This document shows, in pieces, positions 46,507 to 54,636 of a DNA stretch of 64,000 nucleotides. The stretch's first letter is position 1, and every line of letters begins with the position of its first letter. Origin of the DNA: Amycolatopsis deserti (GTDB lineage: Bacteria; Actinomycetota; Actinomycetes; Mycobacteriales; Pseudonocardiaceae); assembly GCF_014653945.1 (NCBI RefSeq), contig NZ_BNAU01000001.1, positions 1,054,001-1,118,000 of the forward strand. The letters are read 5' to 3'. The notes under the pieces are model-generated. The model had not been told where the DNA came from and did no database searches. It saw only the letters and a program-made list of their open reading frames with translations. Position numbers and translations under genes: made by a program.

Positions 46507-47691
46507 ATGAGAAGGAGTCACCCGACGCTGGCCGTGCTGTGCCTGAGCGTCTTCGTCGTCGGCACGTCGGAATACCTGATCTCCGGGCTGCTGCCGCAGA
46601 CCGCCGCGGACCTGGACGTGTCCGTCGGCACGGCCGGGCAGGCGGTCACGGCCTACGCCCTCGGCGTGGTGATCGGCGGTCCGGTGGTGGCCGCGCTGAC
46701 GATCCGGGTACCGCGCAAGGGGCTGGCGCTGGGCCTGATGCTGCTGTTCGCGGCGGGCAGCGCGGTCAGCGCCGCGGCGCCCACCTTCGCGTGGCTGCTG
46801 GCCGGGCGGGTGGTGTCGTCGTTGAGCCACGCGGCGTTCCTCGCGCTGGCGCTGGTGATGGCGACGAGCGTAGCGCCGCCCGGGCGCGCCGGCACGGCGA
46901 TTTCGACTGTGGCGTCCGGGTTCACCGTCGCCACGCTGCTGGGCGTGCCGCTGGGCGCACTGCTCGGGGAGCGCGCGGGCTGGCGGGCCCCGTTCGTGGT
47001 CCTGACCGCCCTGGCCCTGGCGGGTGCGGCGCTCCTCGCGGTCGTCCTGCCCCGGCAGGACCCGCCCGCCGCCTGGCTGCGCGAGGAAATCGCGGTCGTG
47101 CTGCGCCGCCCGGTGCTGCTGGCTATCGCCACCACCGCGGTCGGGTTCTCCGGGGTCGCGGTGGTCTTCACCTACCTCGCGCCGCTGCTGACCGGGGTGT
47201 CCGGGTTCTCCGCCGCGGCGGTGTCCGGTCTGCTGCTCGCGTACGGGGCGGGCAGTTTCCTCGGCAACCTGCTCGCCGGGCGGCTCACCGACCGGTCGAT
47301 GAGCGCCACCGTGCGCGGGGTGTTCGGCGGCCTGGCCGGGGTGCTGGTGGTGTTCCCGTTCGCGGTCGGGTGGCAGCCGGCCGCGGTGGCCGCGGTGCTG
47401 GTGCTCGGGTTGCTGTCCACGGCCACCATCGCGCCTCTGCAGGGGCTGATCCTGCGTCACGCCGGGGATGCCCCGACGCTGGCGGTCGCGGCGAACGTGG
47501 GCGCCTTCAACCTGGGCGCCGCCGCCGGCGCCGTGCTCGGCGGGGTGATCACGGCAGCCGGGGCGCTGCGCTGGTCGGGCCTGGCCGGTGCAGTGCTCAG
47601 CCTCACCGGGCTGGCCCTGACCTTCCTCGTCCTGCCCCGCGCCCGGCGGGTCGCGGAGCCCCGGCTGTCAGGCGTCGCCGACCAGGCGTAG
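46507..47691 (+). CDS. MFS transporter, DHA1 type
   Basis: A 394-residue, roughly twelve-helix transporter: VGTSEYLISGLLPQTAADLDVSVGTAGQAVTAYALGVVIGGP is the N-terminal signature of the AraJ/YdhP/CmlR-like sugar efflux and chloramphenicol exporter subfamily, followed by a loop 2-3 (IRVPRKGLALGLML) that keeps the basic residues. The regulator, if any, is not adjacent. Its 3' end overlaps the end of the convergent recombinase gene by 24 bases. Confidence 0.85.
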   Translation: MRRSHPTLAVLCLSVFVVGTSEYLISGLLPQTAADLDVSVGTAGQAVTAYALGVVIGGPVVAALTIRVPRKGLALGLMLLFAAGSAVSAAAPTFAWLLAGRVVSSLSHAAFLALALVMATSVAPPGRAGTAISTVASGFTVATLLGVPLGALLGERAGWRAPFVVLTALALAGAALLAVVLPRQDPPAAWLREEIAVVLRRPVLLAIATTAVGFSGVAVVFTYLAPLLTGVSGFSAAAVSGLLLAYGAGSFLGNLLAGRLTDRSMSATVRGVFGGLAGVLVVFPFAVGWQPAAVAAVLVLGLLSTATIAPLQGLILRHAGDAPTLAVAANVGAFNLGAAAGAVLGGVITAAGALRWSGLAGAVLSLTGLALTFLVLPRARRVAEPRLSGVADQA

Positions 47692-48774
47692 GTGGCGCGG
47701 TTCCTCCCGGGCCTCGTCCCGGATCTCAGCGCCGCTGGTGAGGTCGGCGAGCATCTGGGTGGTCTGGCGGCGCCGGCTGCGGCGGACGTAGATCAGGGTG
47801 GTGGCGACGCTTTCGTGGCCGGCGAGGTCGGCCAGGTCCTCCACCGAGACGCCCTGTTCGTAGCCGAGGGTCAGGACGGTGTGCCGCAGCGAGTGCGGGA
47901 CGACGTCGTCGGGGTGGTCCAGGCCGGCGCCCCGGGCCGCGTCGCGCAGGAGGTTGCCGAGGTCGCGCGAGGTCAGGGGCGTGCCGGTGCGGGTGGCGAA
48001 CAGCCAGCCGGACAACTCGGCGACGGATTTGCCTTCGCGGGCGGCGCGGGCGGCGAGGTAGTTGCCGAGGGCGACGTCGGCCAGGCCGAGGATGTCGGCG
48101 GTCTTGCGGTGGCCGCCCTTGTTGACGTAGCGCAGGATCCGGTGGCCGTGGTCGACGCCGAGGTCGCCGTCCGGGCCGCAGCGGGCGTGCAGGATGGCGC
48201 CGGACCGCACGGCGGTGGTGGCCATGATCTCCAGGATGGCGAGGTTGCGCAGCGCGGCTTCGGTGCCCGCGGTTTCGGCGCGGCCGCGAGCGTAACCGAG
48301 CAGGGCCAGGAGTTCGGCGTAGGTGAGAGCGCGGGTCTGGGACTCCTGGTCGCGCTTGTGGCGCGGGACCAGGCGCGCCGGGTTGTCGTCGTGGACGCGG
48401 TTGTTGATCAGCTCGGTGTACCAGGAGCTGACGGCGGCCAGGCGGGCGTTGTAGGTGACCGGGCTGCCCGGGTCGAGCAGGGCGATCCAGTCCTTGACGT
48501 CGGCCAGGCGCGCGGCCAGCGGGTCGACGCGGTGCCAGTCGCAATAGGACAGCCACAGACCCAGGCCGCGCCAGTAGGAGCGGCGGGTCTGGTGGCTTTT
48601 CATCTCCAGCAGCCAGGAGCGGGTGACCCCGCGCGGGCCCCGGCCGCCGGCGGGGTCGGCCGGCAGGGCCGGGAGCTCGGCCACCGCGTCCTCGACCAGG
48701 CGCCGCAGGGCGGTCTTGTCGGGGGCGTGGGCCGGCATCGGCCGGGGCTCGTACGGGGCGAGGTCGAGGGTCAT
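47668..48774 (-). CDS. Tyrosine recombinase/integrase
   Basis: A 368-residue phage-integrase-type recombinase. The N-terminal SAM-like core-binding domain spans about residues 50-135 (QTRRSYWRGLGLWLSYCDWHRVDP), and the catalytic domain starts near 148. Catalytic residues: R190 (TTAVRSG), a lysine in the NKGGHRK hairpin, H294 and R297 (HSLRH), H320 (GHESVATT) and nucleophile Y329. All are present, so it should be active. No tRNA gene or direct-repeat attachment site was seen near either end. A FAD oxidase and a coiled-coil gene lie beyond its 5' end. Confidence 0.88.
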   Translation of the reverse strand: MTLDLAPYEPRPMPAHAPDKTALRRLVEDAVAELPALPADPAGGRGPRGVTRSWLLEMKSHQTRRSYWRGLGLWLSYCDWHRVDPLAARLADVKDWIALLDPGSPVTYNARLAAVSSWYTELINNRVHDDNPARLVPRHKRDQESQTRALTYAELLALLGYARGRAETAGTEAALRNLAILEIMATTAVRSGAILHARCGPDGDLGVDHGHRILRYVNKGGHRKTADILGLADVALGNYLAARAAREGKSVAELSGWLFATRTGTPLTSRDLGNLLRDAARGAGLDHPDDVVPHSLRHTVLTLGYEQGVSVEDLADLAGHESVATTLIYVRRSRRRQTTQMLADLTSGAEIRDEAREEPRHLRLVGDA

Positions 48775-48788
48775 CGCCCCCGATCATG

Positions 48789-50204
48789 TCACGACGACGC
48801 GCTCCCGGCCGGTGGGATGTTGATGTTGCGGTGGAAGACGTTGCGCGGGTCGTACCGCTGCTTGATCTCCCGGAGCCGCTGGTACTTCGCCGGTCCGTAG
48901 GCCGCCTGGACCCGGTCCTGCCCGGCGTCGTCCATGGCGTTGACGTAGGTGCCGGTGCGCGGGGCGAAGGGGCGCAGCGCGTCCGTGCACGACCGCACCC
49001 AGGCCGTCTCGGCCGCCAACGTCTCCAGGGTCTGCGTCGCCGCGATCATGAAGGCGCAGTACCGGGGTGAGCGGCCGCCGCTGAAGGCCGTGGCGTCGTC
49101 GGGCACCGCCGAGTAGGCCCCGTCGAGCCGGTAGAACAGCACGATCGACATCGGCGAGGTGCGCTGTGGCACCTGCTCGACGACCGCCTGGATCACCTCG
49201 TCGGTCAGTTCTTCCAGGTACACGCTCTTGTCGTAGTAGTACAGGCCCCAGGCGTTGGCCTCGTCGATCAGCTGCTGCAGTTCCACGTACGGCATCGGGG
49301 TGACGAACTCGAACGCGGGCGGCAGAGCCTGCCGGATCCGGTCCAGCGCGTCGGCGTGGGTGCCGGCGTCGCCGAACCCGGTCACGAGCAGCGCGTAGCC
49401 GGGGGCGAAGTGGTACGGCTCGGGGACGAACGGCGCGGGCGGTGCGTTGAGGGCGCCGATCACCACGCTGATGTCGAGCGGCAACGCGGGCACGAGTTCG
49501 CGGGCCAGTCGCAGCATTTCCGGGCCTTGGTCGAGTTCCCAGAACAGGAGCGCGAACTGGACCAGGGGACCGGCCTCGTGCAGCCGGAACTCGAACTCGG
49601 TGACCACGCCGAAGTTCCCGCCGCCACCGCGGATGGCCCAGAACAGGTCCGGGTGTTCGGTTTCCGAGGCGCGCCGGATGCGGCCGTCGGCCGTGACGAT
49701 CTCGGCGGAGACCAGGTTGTCGATGCTGAGTCCACCCTTGCGGGTGAACCAGCCCATCCCGCCGCCGAGGGTCAGGCCGCCGACGCCGGTGTGGCTGACC
49801 ATGCCGGCGGGCACCGCGAGCCCGTGTGCCTGGGTGGCCGCGTCGAGGTCGCCCAGCAGGGCGCCGCCACCGGCGCGGGCGAGCTTCGCGTCCGGGTCGA
49901 CGGTGATGTGGTTGAGGGCGCTCAGGTCGATGACCACGCCGTTGTCGACCGTCGAGTTGCCGGACGGGCTGTGCGCGCCGCCGCGGACCGCGATCTCCAG
50001 GCCGTGTTCCCCGGCGAACCGGACCGTCGCGGCGACGTCGGCCGCAGAGGCGCACCGGGCGATCATCGCTGGTCTGCGGTCGTTGGCGGCGTTCCACACC
50101 TTCCGGGCTTCGTCGTACCCGGAGTCCTCCGGGCCGAACACCGGGCCGCTCAGCACCGCCCGCAGATCCGCCACTCCGCCGCCGACCGTCTGGGTCATGG
50201 TCAT
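48789..50204 (-). CDS. FAD-linked oxidase, berberine bridge enzyme-like
   Basis: A 471-residue flavoprotein of the PCMH/VAO type. The FAD domain has IAVRGGAHSPSGNSTVDNGVVIDLS, where the histidine in GGAH is the usual site of covalent FAD attachment, and TGVGGLTLGGGMGWFTRKGGL; the C-terminal BBE segment reads RYDPRNVFHRNINIPP. The usual second (cysteinyl) attachment site, where C is expected before the STG turn, reads MVSHTG, so FAD is probably held by one bond. It oxidises an alcohol, sugar or natural-product intermediate. AAGGTG precedes the ATG pair at 50204/50198. It stands between the recombinase and the coiled-coil gene. Confidence 0.88.
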   Translation of the reverse strand: MTMTQTVGGGVADLRAVLSGPVFGPEDSGYDEARKVWNAANDRRPAMIARCASAADVAATVRFAGEHGLEIAVRGGAHSPSGNSTVDNGVVIDLSALNHITVDPDAKLARAGGGALLGDLDAATQAHGLAVPAGMVSHTGVGGLTLGGGMGWFTRKGGLSIDNLVSAEIVTADGRIRRASETEHPDLFWAIRGGGGNFGVVTEFEFRLHEAGPLVQFALLFWELDQGPEMLRLARELVPALPLDISVVIGALNAPPAPFVPEPYHFAPGYALLVTGFGDAGTHADALDRIRQALPPAFEFVTPMPYVELQQLIDEANAWGLYYYDKSVYLEELTDEVIQAVVEQVPQRTSPMSIVLFYRLDGAYSAVPDDATAFSGGRSPRYCAFMIAATQTLETLAAETAWVRSCTDALRPFAPRTGTYVNAMDDAGQDRVQAAYGPAKYQRLREIKQRYDPRNVFHRNINIPPAGSASS

Positions 50205-50318
50205 CACCTTCGTTCGGAACCCTTTTGGTGGGGTCGCAGTCGATCTGCGCGGGGTTACACCGGCTGGGTGAGGTCCGGTGGGGCGCTTCGGCGGGGTCCC
50301 CGGGGTACTGGGGCGTTT

Positions 50319-50331
50319 CGTCACAGTGACG
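50319..50331. promoter_or_regulatory. 13-base palindrome upstream of the FAD oxidase
   Basis: CGTCACAGTGACG is a perfect palindrome about 115 bases before the oxidase start. It could be an operator, but nothing links it to a regulator. Confidence 0.35.
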
Positions 50332-50381
50332 ACCCCCCCAGTTCTCGCTGCCTGAATGAGCCGGATCGGTAGCCCGCGATA

Positions 50382-50398
50382 ACCGTGATTATCACGGT
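50382..50398. promoter_or_regulatory. 17-base perfect palindrome between oxidase and coiled-coil genes
   Basis: ACCGTGATTATCACGGT has eight-base arms around a central T. It lies 74 bases upstream of the coiled-coil gene. Its perfection in an intergenic region makes a regulatory role likely. Confidence 0.5.
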
Positions 50399-50411
50399 GC
50401 GTCTTTGGCTG

Positions 50412-50456
50412 TAGTTTACTAACTCTAACCCGGGGTTCTAGTTAATAAACTAGAAC
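50412..50456 (+). promoter_or_regulatory. AT-rich double operator and promoter of the coiled-coil gene
   Basis: GTTCTAGTTAATAAACTAGAAC is written as two 9-base arms around AATA (50435-50456). A partial copy, AGTTTACTAACT (arms AGTT / AACT), is at 50413-50424. Both share AGTT-4-AACT, with centres 27 bases apart. The stretch is far lower in GC than its surroundings and ends 16 bases before the ATG at 50472. Autorepression by the gene product is the simple guess. No ribosome site is visible, so a short-leader transcript is possible. Confidence 0.5.
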
Positions 50457-50471
50457 TGATAAGCTGCGGTT

Positions 50472-51629
50472 ATGGAGGAAACAGCCCCACCGCCGCCGCG
50501 CAGGGACGCGTCGGGGAGTCGTGAGCCCGTGTCCGACCCGGCGCTGTGCCGGTACTGCCGTCGGCATCCGCGGAAGCAGCCGGGCCCGCGCGGCGGGCGG
50601 CCGGGGGAGTACTGCACGACGGTGTGGGCGGTCGACGAGCGCGGCCGCGAAGTCACGTGCGCGCGGCTGGACGAGGCGGACCAGATCGCGTTCGCCGCCT
50701 ACGGGCCGGCGATGCCCGGGCTGGACGTGGCGGCGGTGGGCCGGGACGTGAGCCGGGCGCTGGCGGAGATCACGCCGTTGCAGCGGACCCTGGCCGCCCT
50801 GGACGAGCGGCTCGACGCGGAGGTGACGGAGGCTCGCGAGCGGGTCGCGGAAGCCGAGGCTCGCGCGGCGGACGCGGAGGCGCGTGCGTCAGCGGCGGAG
50901 GCCGGAGCGGCGGCGGCCGGGGTGGAAGCCGCGGAGGCCGCCGAGCGGGCCGACGCCGCGGAGACCCGGGCGCGGGAGGCGGAGGAGCGCGCCGCGAGCG
51001 AGCGGACCCAGGCCCAGCGTGCGATCGCCGACCGGCTCACCGCGGAGGGTGAGATCCGGCAACTGCGCGAACGCCTGGAACAAGTGGAGACGGAGCAACG
51101 GCAGGCCGCCGAGACCGCCGCCGCGCGCATCGAGGAACTCGCTGCCGCGGCCGCCGCCCGCGCCAGCGAGGCCGAGGCCGCGCACGCGCGGGCCCGCCAG
51201 CTGGAGACCGACTTGCGCGACCTGGCGACTCAGCACCACGAGGACCTCGAGCAGCTGCGCGCCCGCCATGACCAGGCGCTGGCCGAGGAGCGCGAGAAGC
51301 TCCGTCAGGCCCGGGAGCACTGGCGGGCCGAGCACGACCAGCGGATCGCCGCACTGCGCGAGCAGCACGAGCAGGAACTCGCCGCCGCCCGCGACCGAGT
51401 CACCGAGCTGCTCACCACCGCCGCGCGGGCCGAGGCCGCCGCCACCGAGGCGCGGACAGCCGCCGCCGCAGCGGGCCGCGCCTCGGACGCCGCCACGGCG
51501 CGGCTCGGCATACTGCGGGAGGGGGTGCTCACCGCCCTGGCCGAGCCGGCGGCCGAGCTTCCTGCCCGGCTCCGCGCACTGCTCGCCGACACCGCGCCGC
51601 CCGTGGCGGGCGGGGGCCACCAGGAGTGA
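50472..51629 (+). CDS. Zinc-finger-like plus long coiled-coil protein (KfrA-like appearance)
   Basis: A 385-residue protein of no family I can name with certainty. Residues 26-63 hold cysteines in CRYCRRHP, GEYC and VTC, around a GGRPGEYC turn that recalls a small zinc finger. Residues of about 105-365 are an almost unbroken coiled coil rich in A, E and R. Plasmid KfrA proteins have a DNA-binding head and coiled-coil tail and repress their own promoter; the double palindrome upstream fits such a scheme, but the head here is a cysteine motif, not the KfrA helix-turn-helix. It is probably a DNA-binding or scaffold protein. Confidence 0.75.
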   Translation: MEETAPPPPRRDASGSREPVSDPALCRYCRRHPRKQPGPRGGRPGEYCTTVWAVDERGREVTCARLDEADQIAFAAYGPAMPGLDVAAVGRDVSRALAEITPLQRTLAALDERLDAEVTEARERVAEAEARAADAEARASAAEAGAAAAGVEAAEAAERADAAETRAREAEERAASERTQAQRAIADRLTAEGEIRQLRERLEQVETEQRQAAETAAARIEELAAAAAARASEAEAAHARARQLETDLRDLATQHHEDLEQLRARHDQALAEEREKLRQAREHWRAEHDQRIAALREQHEQELAAARDRVTELLTTAARAEAAATEARTAAAAAGRASDAATARLGILREGVLTALAEPAAELPARLRALLADTAPPVAGGGHQE

Positions 51630-51703
51630 CCGGCGCCCGCTCGACGCGGCGGCCCAGCGCGAGCCGGGCGTCCGAGCCCGCGGGTGCCTGAAGACCTAAC
51701 GGG

Positions 51704-52615
51704 TCAGCGCGACTCCGTGACCACCGGTTGCCACGTGCGCCCGCCGTCCTCGTCCTGGCGCACTCGGCCGAACGCGACGTCGGCGAAGTGGATCCCGAAA
51801 CCGTACGTTCCGGGCCGCGCCAGGCGCTCGACCAGGGCGCGCCGGTGGTGGACGCTCGCCTCGTCGTCCACGTCCGGCTGGGACGACCAGTCCGGGTGTC
51901 CCATCTGCACCGGCGAGTGGAACAGATCCCCGAACGCGATCACCGTCTCCTCGCCGGCCGTGATCTCGTAGGCGGCGTGCCCCGCCGTGTGGCCGGGCGT
52001 GGCGAGGAGCCGGACGCCGGGGAACACCTCGTCACCGTCGTCGGCCAGGTCCAGCCGTGGTTCCAGCGCCGCGACCGTCGCCGGGAACGGCGCGTCCCGC
52101 AGGGAGCGGCCGTGGTCCCATTCGGCCTTCGTCAGCACTGCGCGTGCGTGCGCGAACGGCGGCTGGCCGGTGTCCGGTGCCGGTGCGGTGAGCCAGCCGA
52201 TGTGGTCCCGGTGCAGGTGCGTGATCGCCACGGTGTCGACGTCGGCCGGGGTGCGGCCGAGCGCGGCGAGACTGTCGAGCATCCGGCCACCGGAAGCTGC
52301 GCCCGCTCGCGGCTGGGCCGGGTCGGCGGCGACCTCGCGGGGCCCGAAACCGGTGTCGATCAGCAGGGCGCGGCCGTCGCGTTCGACGAGCAGGCCGCCC
52401 GCGCCCACCCGCAGGTAGCCCTCGTCGTCGAGGTATTCCCGGTGGCGGTCCCAGAAGTCCGGGCCGCTGTCGGCGAACCACTCCCGCGGGTTGAGCTGGA
52501 TCCACGCGTCGGCGACGTAGCTGAGCCTGACTTCCCCGAGCACGACGGTCCGCACACGCGACGGCGTGCGCAGCCGGACGGGGTCGAGGTCGACGACATC
52601 ACCGAGAGAAGTCAT
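51704..52615 (-). CDS. MBL-fold metallohydrolase (lactonase-like)
   Basis: A 303-residue beta-lactamase-superfamily hydrolase with a complete dinuclear metal site: HLHRDHIGW (HxHxDH), LLATPGHTAGHAAYE (His), VIAFGDLFHSP (bridging Asp) and a late His in FGIHFADVAFG. The wide spacing resembles quorum-quenching lactonases of the AiiA/AidC type and other lactonases. The ATG at 52615 has GGAAG six bases upstream; an in-frame GTG lies 12 bases earlier. A small open frame precedes it in the same frame. Substrate unknown. Confidence 0.87.
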   Translation of the reverse strand: MTSLGDVVDLDPVRLRTPSRVRTVVLGEVRLSYVADAWIQLNPREWFADSGPDFWDRHREYLDDEGYLRVGAGGLLVERDGRALLIDTGFGPREVAADPAQPRAGAASGGRMLDSLAALGRTPADVDTVAITHLHRDHIGWLTAPAPDTGQPPFAHARAVLTKAEWDHGRSLRDAPFPATVAALEPRLDLADDGDEVFPGVRLLATPGHTAGHAAYEITAGEETVIAFGDLFHSPVQMGHPDWSSQPDVDDEASVHHRRALVERLARPGTYGFGIHFADVAFGRVRQDEDGGRTWQPVVTESR

Positions 52616-52633
52616 GTGCACTTCCACAGAAGA

Positions 52634-52837
52634 TCATGCGGCCGCGAAGGCGTCCAGCAGCGCCGAAACCGAAGAGGTCGTGCTGCTGTCGGCCGGTGAC
52701 GAGATTCCGGTAGTTCCCGCCCAGTGGGCGACAAGGTAGCGACCCGGCGAACCGCTGATTTGCGTTTCGCCGGGCCGGCGGGGCTGGAGAGACGTCGGCC
52801 TCGCCGAGGTGGGTGCGACGTGCTCGTTTCGCTTCAT
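52634..52837 (-). CDS. Possible 67-residue peptide gene upstream of the MBL hydrolase
   Basis: Open frame starting MKRNEHVAPTSARPTS and ending SSVSALLDAFAAA, with about three quarters G/C at third positions. It is in the same frame as the MBL gene, with one TGA and 18 bases between them. It lacks a good ribosome site and recognisable motifs. It could be a real leader or small protein, a former N-terminal extension, or chance. It fills most of the 247-base gap. Confidence 0.3.
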   Translation of the reverse strand: MKRNEHVAPTSARPTSLQPRRPGETQISGSPGRYLVAHWAGTTGISSPADSSTTSSVSALLDAFAAA

Positions 52838-52862
52838 GACAAGCTGTTCGGCCGCACGCCGC

Positions 52863-53690
52863 TCACTTGAACGCGGCGGCGTTGCGTGCCGCCCAGTCCG
52901 CGAACGAACGCGGCGCGCGGCCCAGCACCTCTTCGATGTCGGGGCTCACCTGCTGGATCACGGCGGGTGGCGTGCCAAGGAGGTCCAGGGTGTTCTCCAC
53001 GACCGGCTCGGGCATGAATCGCACCATCGCGGACTTGGCCTCGGCGCGGGTCAGTTCCACGAACTCCACCGGTTCGCCCACTGCGTCGCCGATCGCCGCG
53101 GCTTGCTCACGGGGTGAGATCGGGGCAGGCCCGGTCAGGTCGTAAATCTTGCCGACGTGGCCGGGTTTCCGCAGCACCACGCCGGCGACATCGGCGATGT
53201 CGAGCGGGTCGACGGCCGGCAGTGCAACGTCCCCGAACGGGGCCGCGACAATTCGTTGCGTCCGCACTGAATCCGCCCACTGGAAGGCGTTGGAGCTGAA
53301 GTTGCCGGGGCGCAGCATCGTCCACTCCAGGCCCGACGCGGTCACGGCGTCCTCCAGTTCGGCGGAATGGTTGCCGCTGCTGACGCCTTGCGAGGACAGC
53401 AGAACAACGCGGCGGACGCCGGCGGCCCGCACGACGTCCATGACCTCGCGGAGGTTGCCGCCGGAGCCCACGAAATCGCCTGAGGTCAGCAGGAACACCG
53501 CGTCGGCGCCGTCGAACGCGCCCTTCAGGTTCGCCGGTTCGGCCAGATCTCCTTGCCGGACACGGACTCCGGCTGGCGCGTCTGTCGCGGAGATGCGCCG
53601 CGACACCGCCGTCACTACTTCTCCCGCGGCCGCCAGTGTCTGCACCAGCGGTCGTCCGACATTTCCGGTTGCTCCCGTAATCACGATCAT
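52863..53690 (-). CDS. NmrA/YtfG-like NAD(P)H-binding reductase
   Basis: A 275-residue atypical SDR: MIVITGATGNVGRPLVQTL is the GxxGxxG loop. Then AFDGADAVFLLTSGD, VRRVVLLSSQGVS and WTMLRPGNFSSNAFQWADSVR, the pattern of the QOR2/YtfG and NmrA-like group of quinone reductases or redox sensors. Genes of this kind are often controlled by HxlR regulators. A TAGGTACCTA palindrome lies 29 bases upstream of the ATG, and a similar sequence lies before the HxlR gene at 55562. Confidence 0.88.
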   Translation of the reverse strand: MIVITGATGNVGRPLVQTLAAAGEVVTAVSRRISATDAPAGVRVRQGDLAEPANLKGAFDGADAVFLLTSGDFVGSGGNLREVMDVVRAAGVRRVVLLSSQGVSSGNHSAELEDAVTASGLEWTMLRPGNFSSNAFQWADSVRTQRIVAAPFGDVALPAVDPLDIADVAGVVLRKPGHVGKIYDLTGPAPISPREQAAAIGDAVGEPVEFVELTRAEAKSAMVRFMPEPVVENTLDLLGTPPAVIQQVSPDIEEVLGRAPRSFADWAARNAAAFK

Positions 53691-53718
53691 GCGGACGACG
53701 CTAGCGACCGTGGGCTAG

Positions 53719-53728
53719 TAGGTACCTA
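53719..53728. promoter_or_regulatory. TAGGTACCTA palindrome upstream of the NmrA-like gene
   Basis: A perfect 10-base palindrome 29 bases before the start codon. It shares TAGGTAC with the inverted repeat at 55508-55530, which suggests that the nearby HxlR protein may act here too. This is inferred from similarity alone. Confidence 0.4.
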
Positions 53729-53791
53729 GAGGAAAGTATTGGACCGGAGGGCAATCGTGACCGACACCACGGCCGCCACCCAAAGCGTTGC

Positions 53792-54601
53792 CTACTGTCC
53801 GGAAACTGCCGGACGGCCGGTGAAGACGGCTTGGCGCCGCTCGAGGAACGACCGGATGCCTTCCTGACCGTCGGCGGTGGCGAACAGCCGGGCGACGGTG
53901 GGGGTGAGCTCGTCGATGGCGGCCCGGTCGCCGTGGTCGCGGGCGCGGTGTGCCGACTCGAGCACCGCGCGGACGCCCAGGGGTGCGGCGGTGTCGGCGA
54001 TGCTGCGGGCGATCGCGACGGCGTGTGCCACCGGGTCGGTGTCGGCGACTTCCTGGACCAGACCGATGCGGTGGGCCTCGGCGGCGTCGAACTCGTCGCC
54101 GGTGAGCATCCAGCGCATGGCGTTGCCCCAGCCGGTTTCGCGGGGGAAGCGCAGGGTCGCGCCGCCGAACGGGTAGATGCCGCGGCGGACCTCGAGCTGG
54201 GAGAAGCGGGCGTCCCGGCTGGCGACGCGGATGTCGGCGGCGAGGAGCAGTTCGATGCCGAGCGTGAGCACCCGGCCCTGTGCGGCGGCGACGACCGGGG
54301 TGGTCCAGTCGCCGTCCAGGCGCCACGGATCCCGGCCGTCGGCGGGGTAGAAACCGGTGCCCGCCTGGATCGCGGGGGCGACGTCGGCCAGGTCCAGCCC
54401 GGCGGTGAAGTGCTCGCCGTGCGCGAACAGCACTCCGCAGCGCAGGTCGTCGTCCGATTCGAGCAGGGCGTAGGCGCGGGAGAGGTCGTGCAGCATCGCC
54501 AGGTTGAACGCGTTGCGCTTGTCCGGGCGGTTGAGGCCGATCAGCAGGACGTGCCCGTCGCGTTCGAGCGTGATCGTGCCGTGCTCGGAGGTGAGGTTCA
54601 T
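53792..54601 (-). CDS. Enoyl-CoA hydratase/isomerase (crotonase) family protein
   Basis: A 269-residue crotonase: VLLIGLNRPDKRNAFNLAML, then CGVLFAHGEHFTAGLDLADV (oxyanion loop 1, FxAGLDL) and AAAQGRVLTLGIELLLAADIRVAS with the second oxyanion loop. The usual catalytic glutamates of enoyl-CoA hydratase are not both evident: after LEVRRGIYPFGGATLRFPRETGW, the position of E164 appears to be occupied by G/A. So it may be a hydrolase, isomerase or other crotonase rather than a true hydratase. GGAG lies eight bases before the ATG at 54601. Confidence 0.86.
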   Translation of the reverse strand: MNLTSEHGTITLERDGHVLLIGLNRPDKRNAFNLAMLHDLSRAYALLESDDDLRCGVLFAHGEHFTAGLDLADVAPAIQAGTGFYPADGRDPWRLDGDWTTPVVAAAQGRVLTLGIELLLAADIRVASRDARFSQLEVRRGIYPFGGATLRFPRETGWGNAMRWMLTGDEFDAAEAHRIGLVQEVADTDPVAHAVAIARSIADTAAPLGVRAVLESAHRARDHGDRAAIDELTPTVARLFATADGQEGIRSFLERRQAVFTGRPAVSGQ

Positions 54602-54636
54602 GTGGTCGCTCCGTTGGTCTCGGGACGGTTTCCGCA

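Noticed and set aside
47668-51629. Prophage or complete integrative element
   Set aside because: Only a recombinase is present; no capsid, portal, replication, excisionase or transfer genes, no tRNA and no flanking direct repeats.
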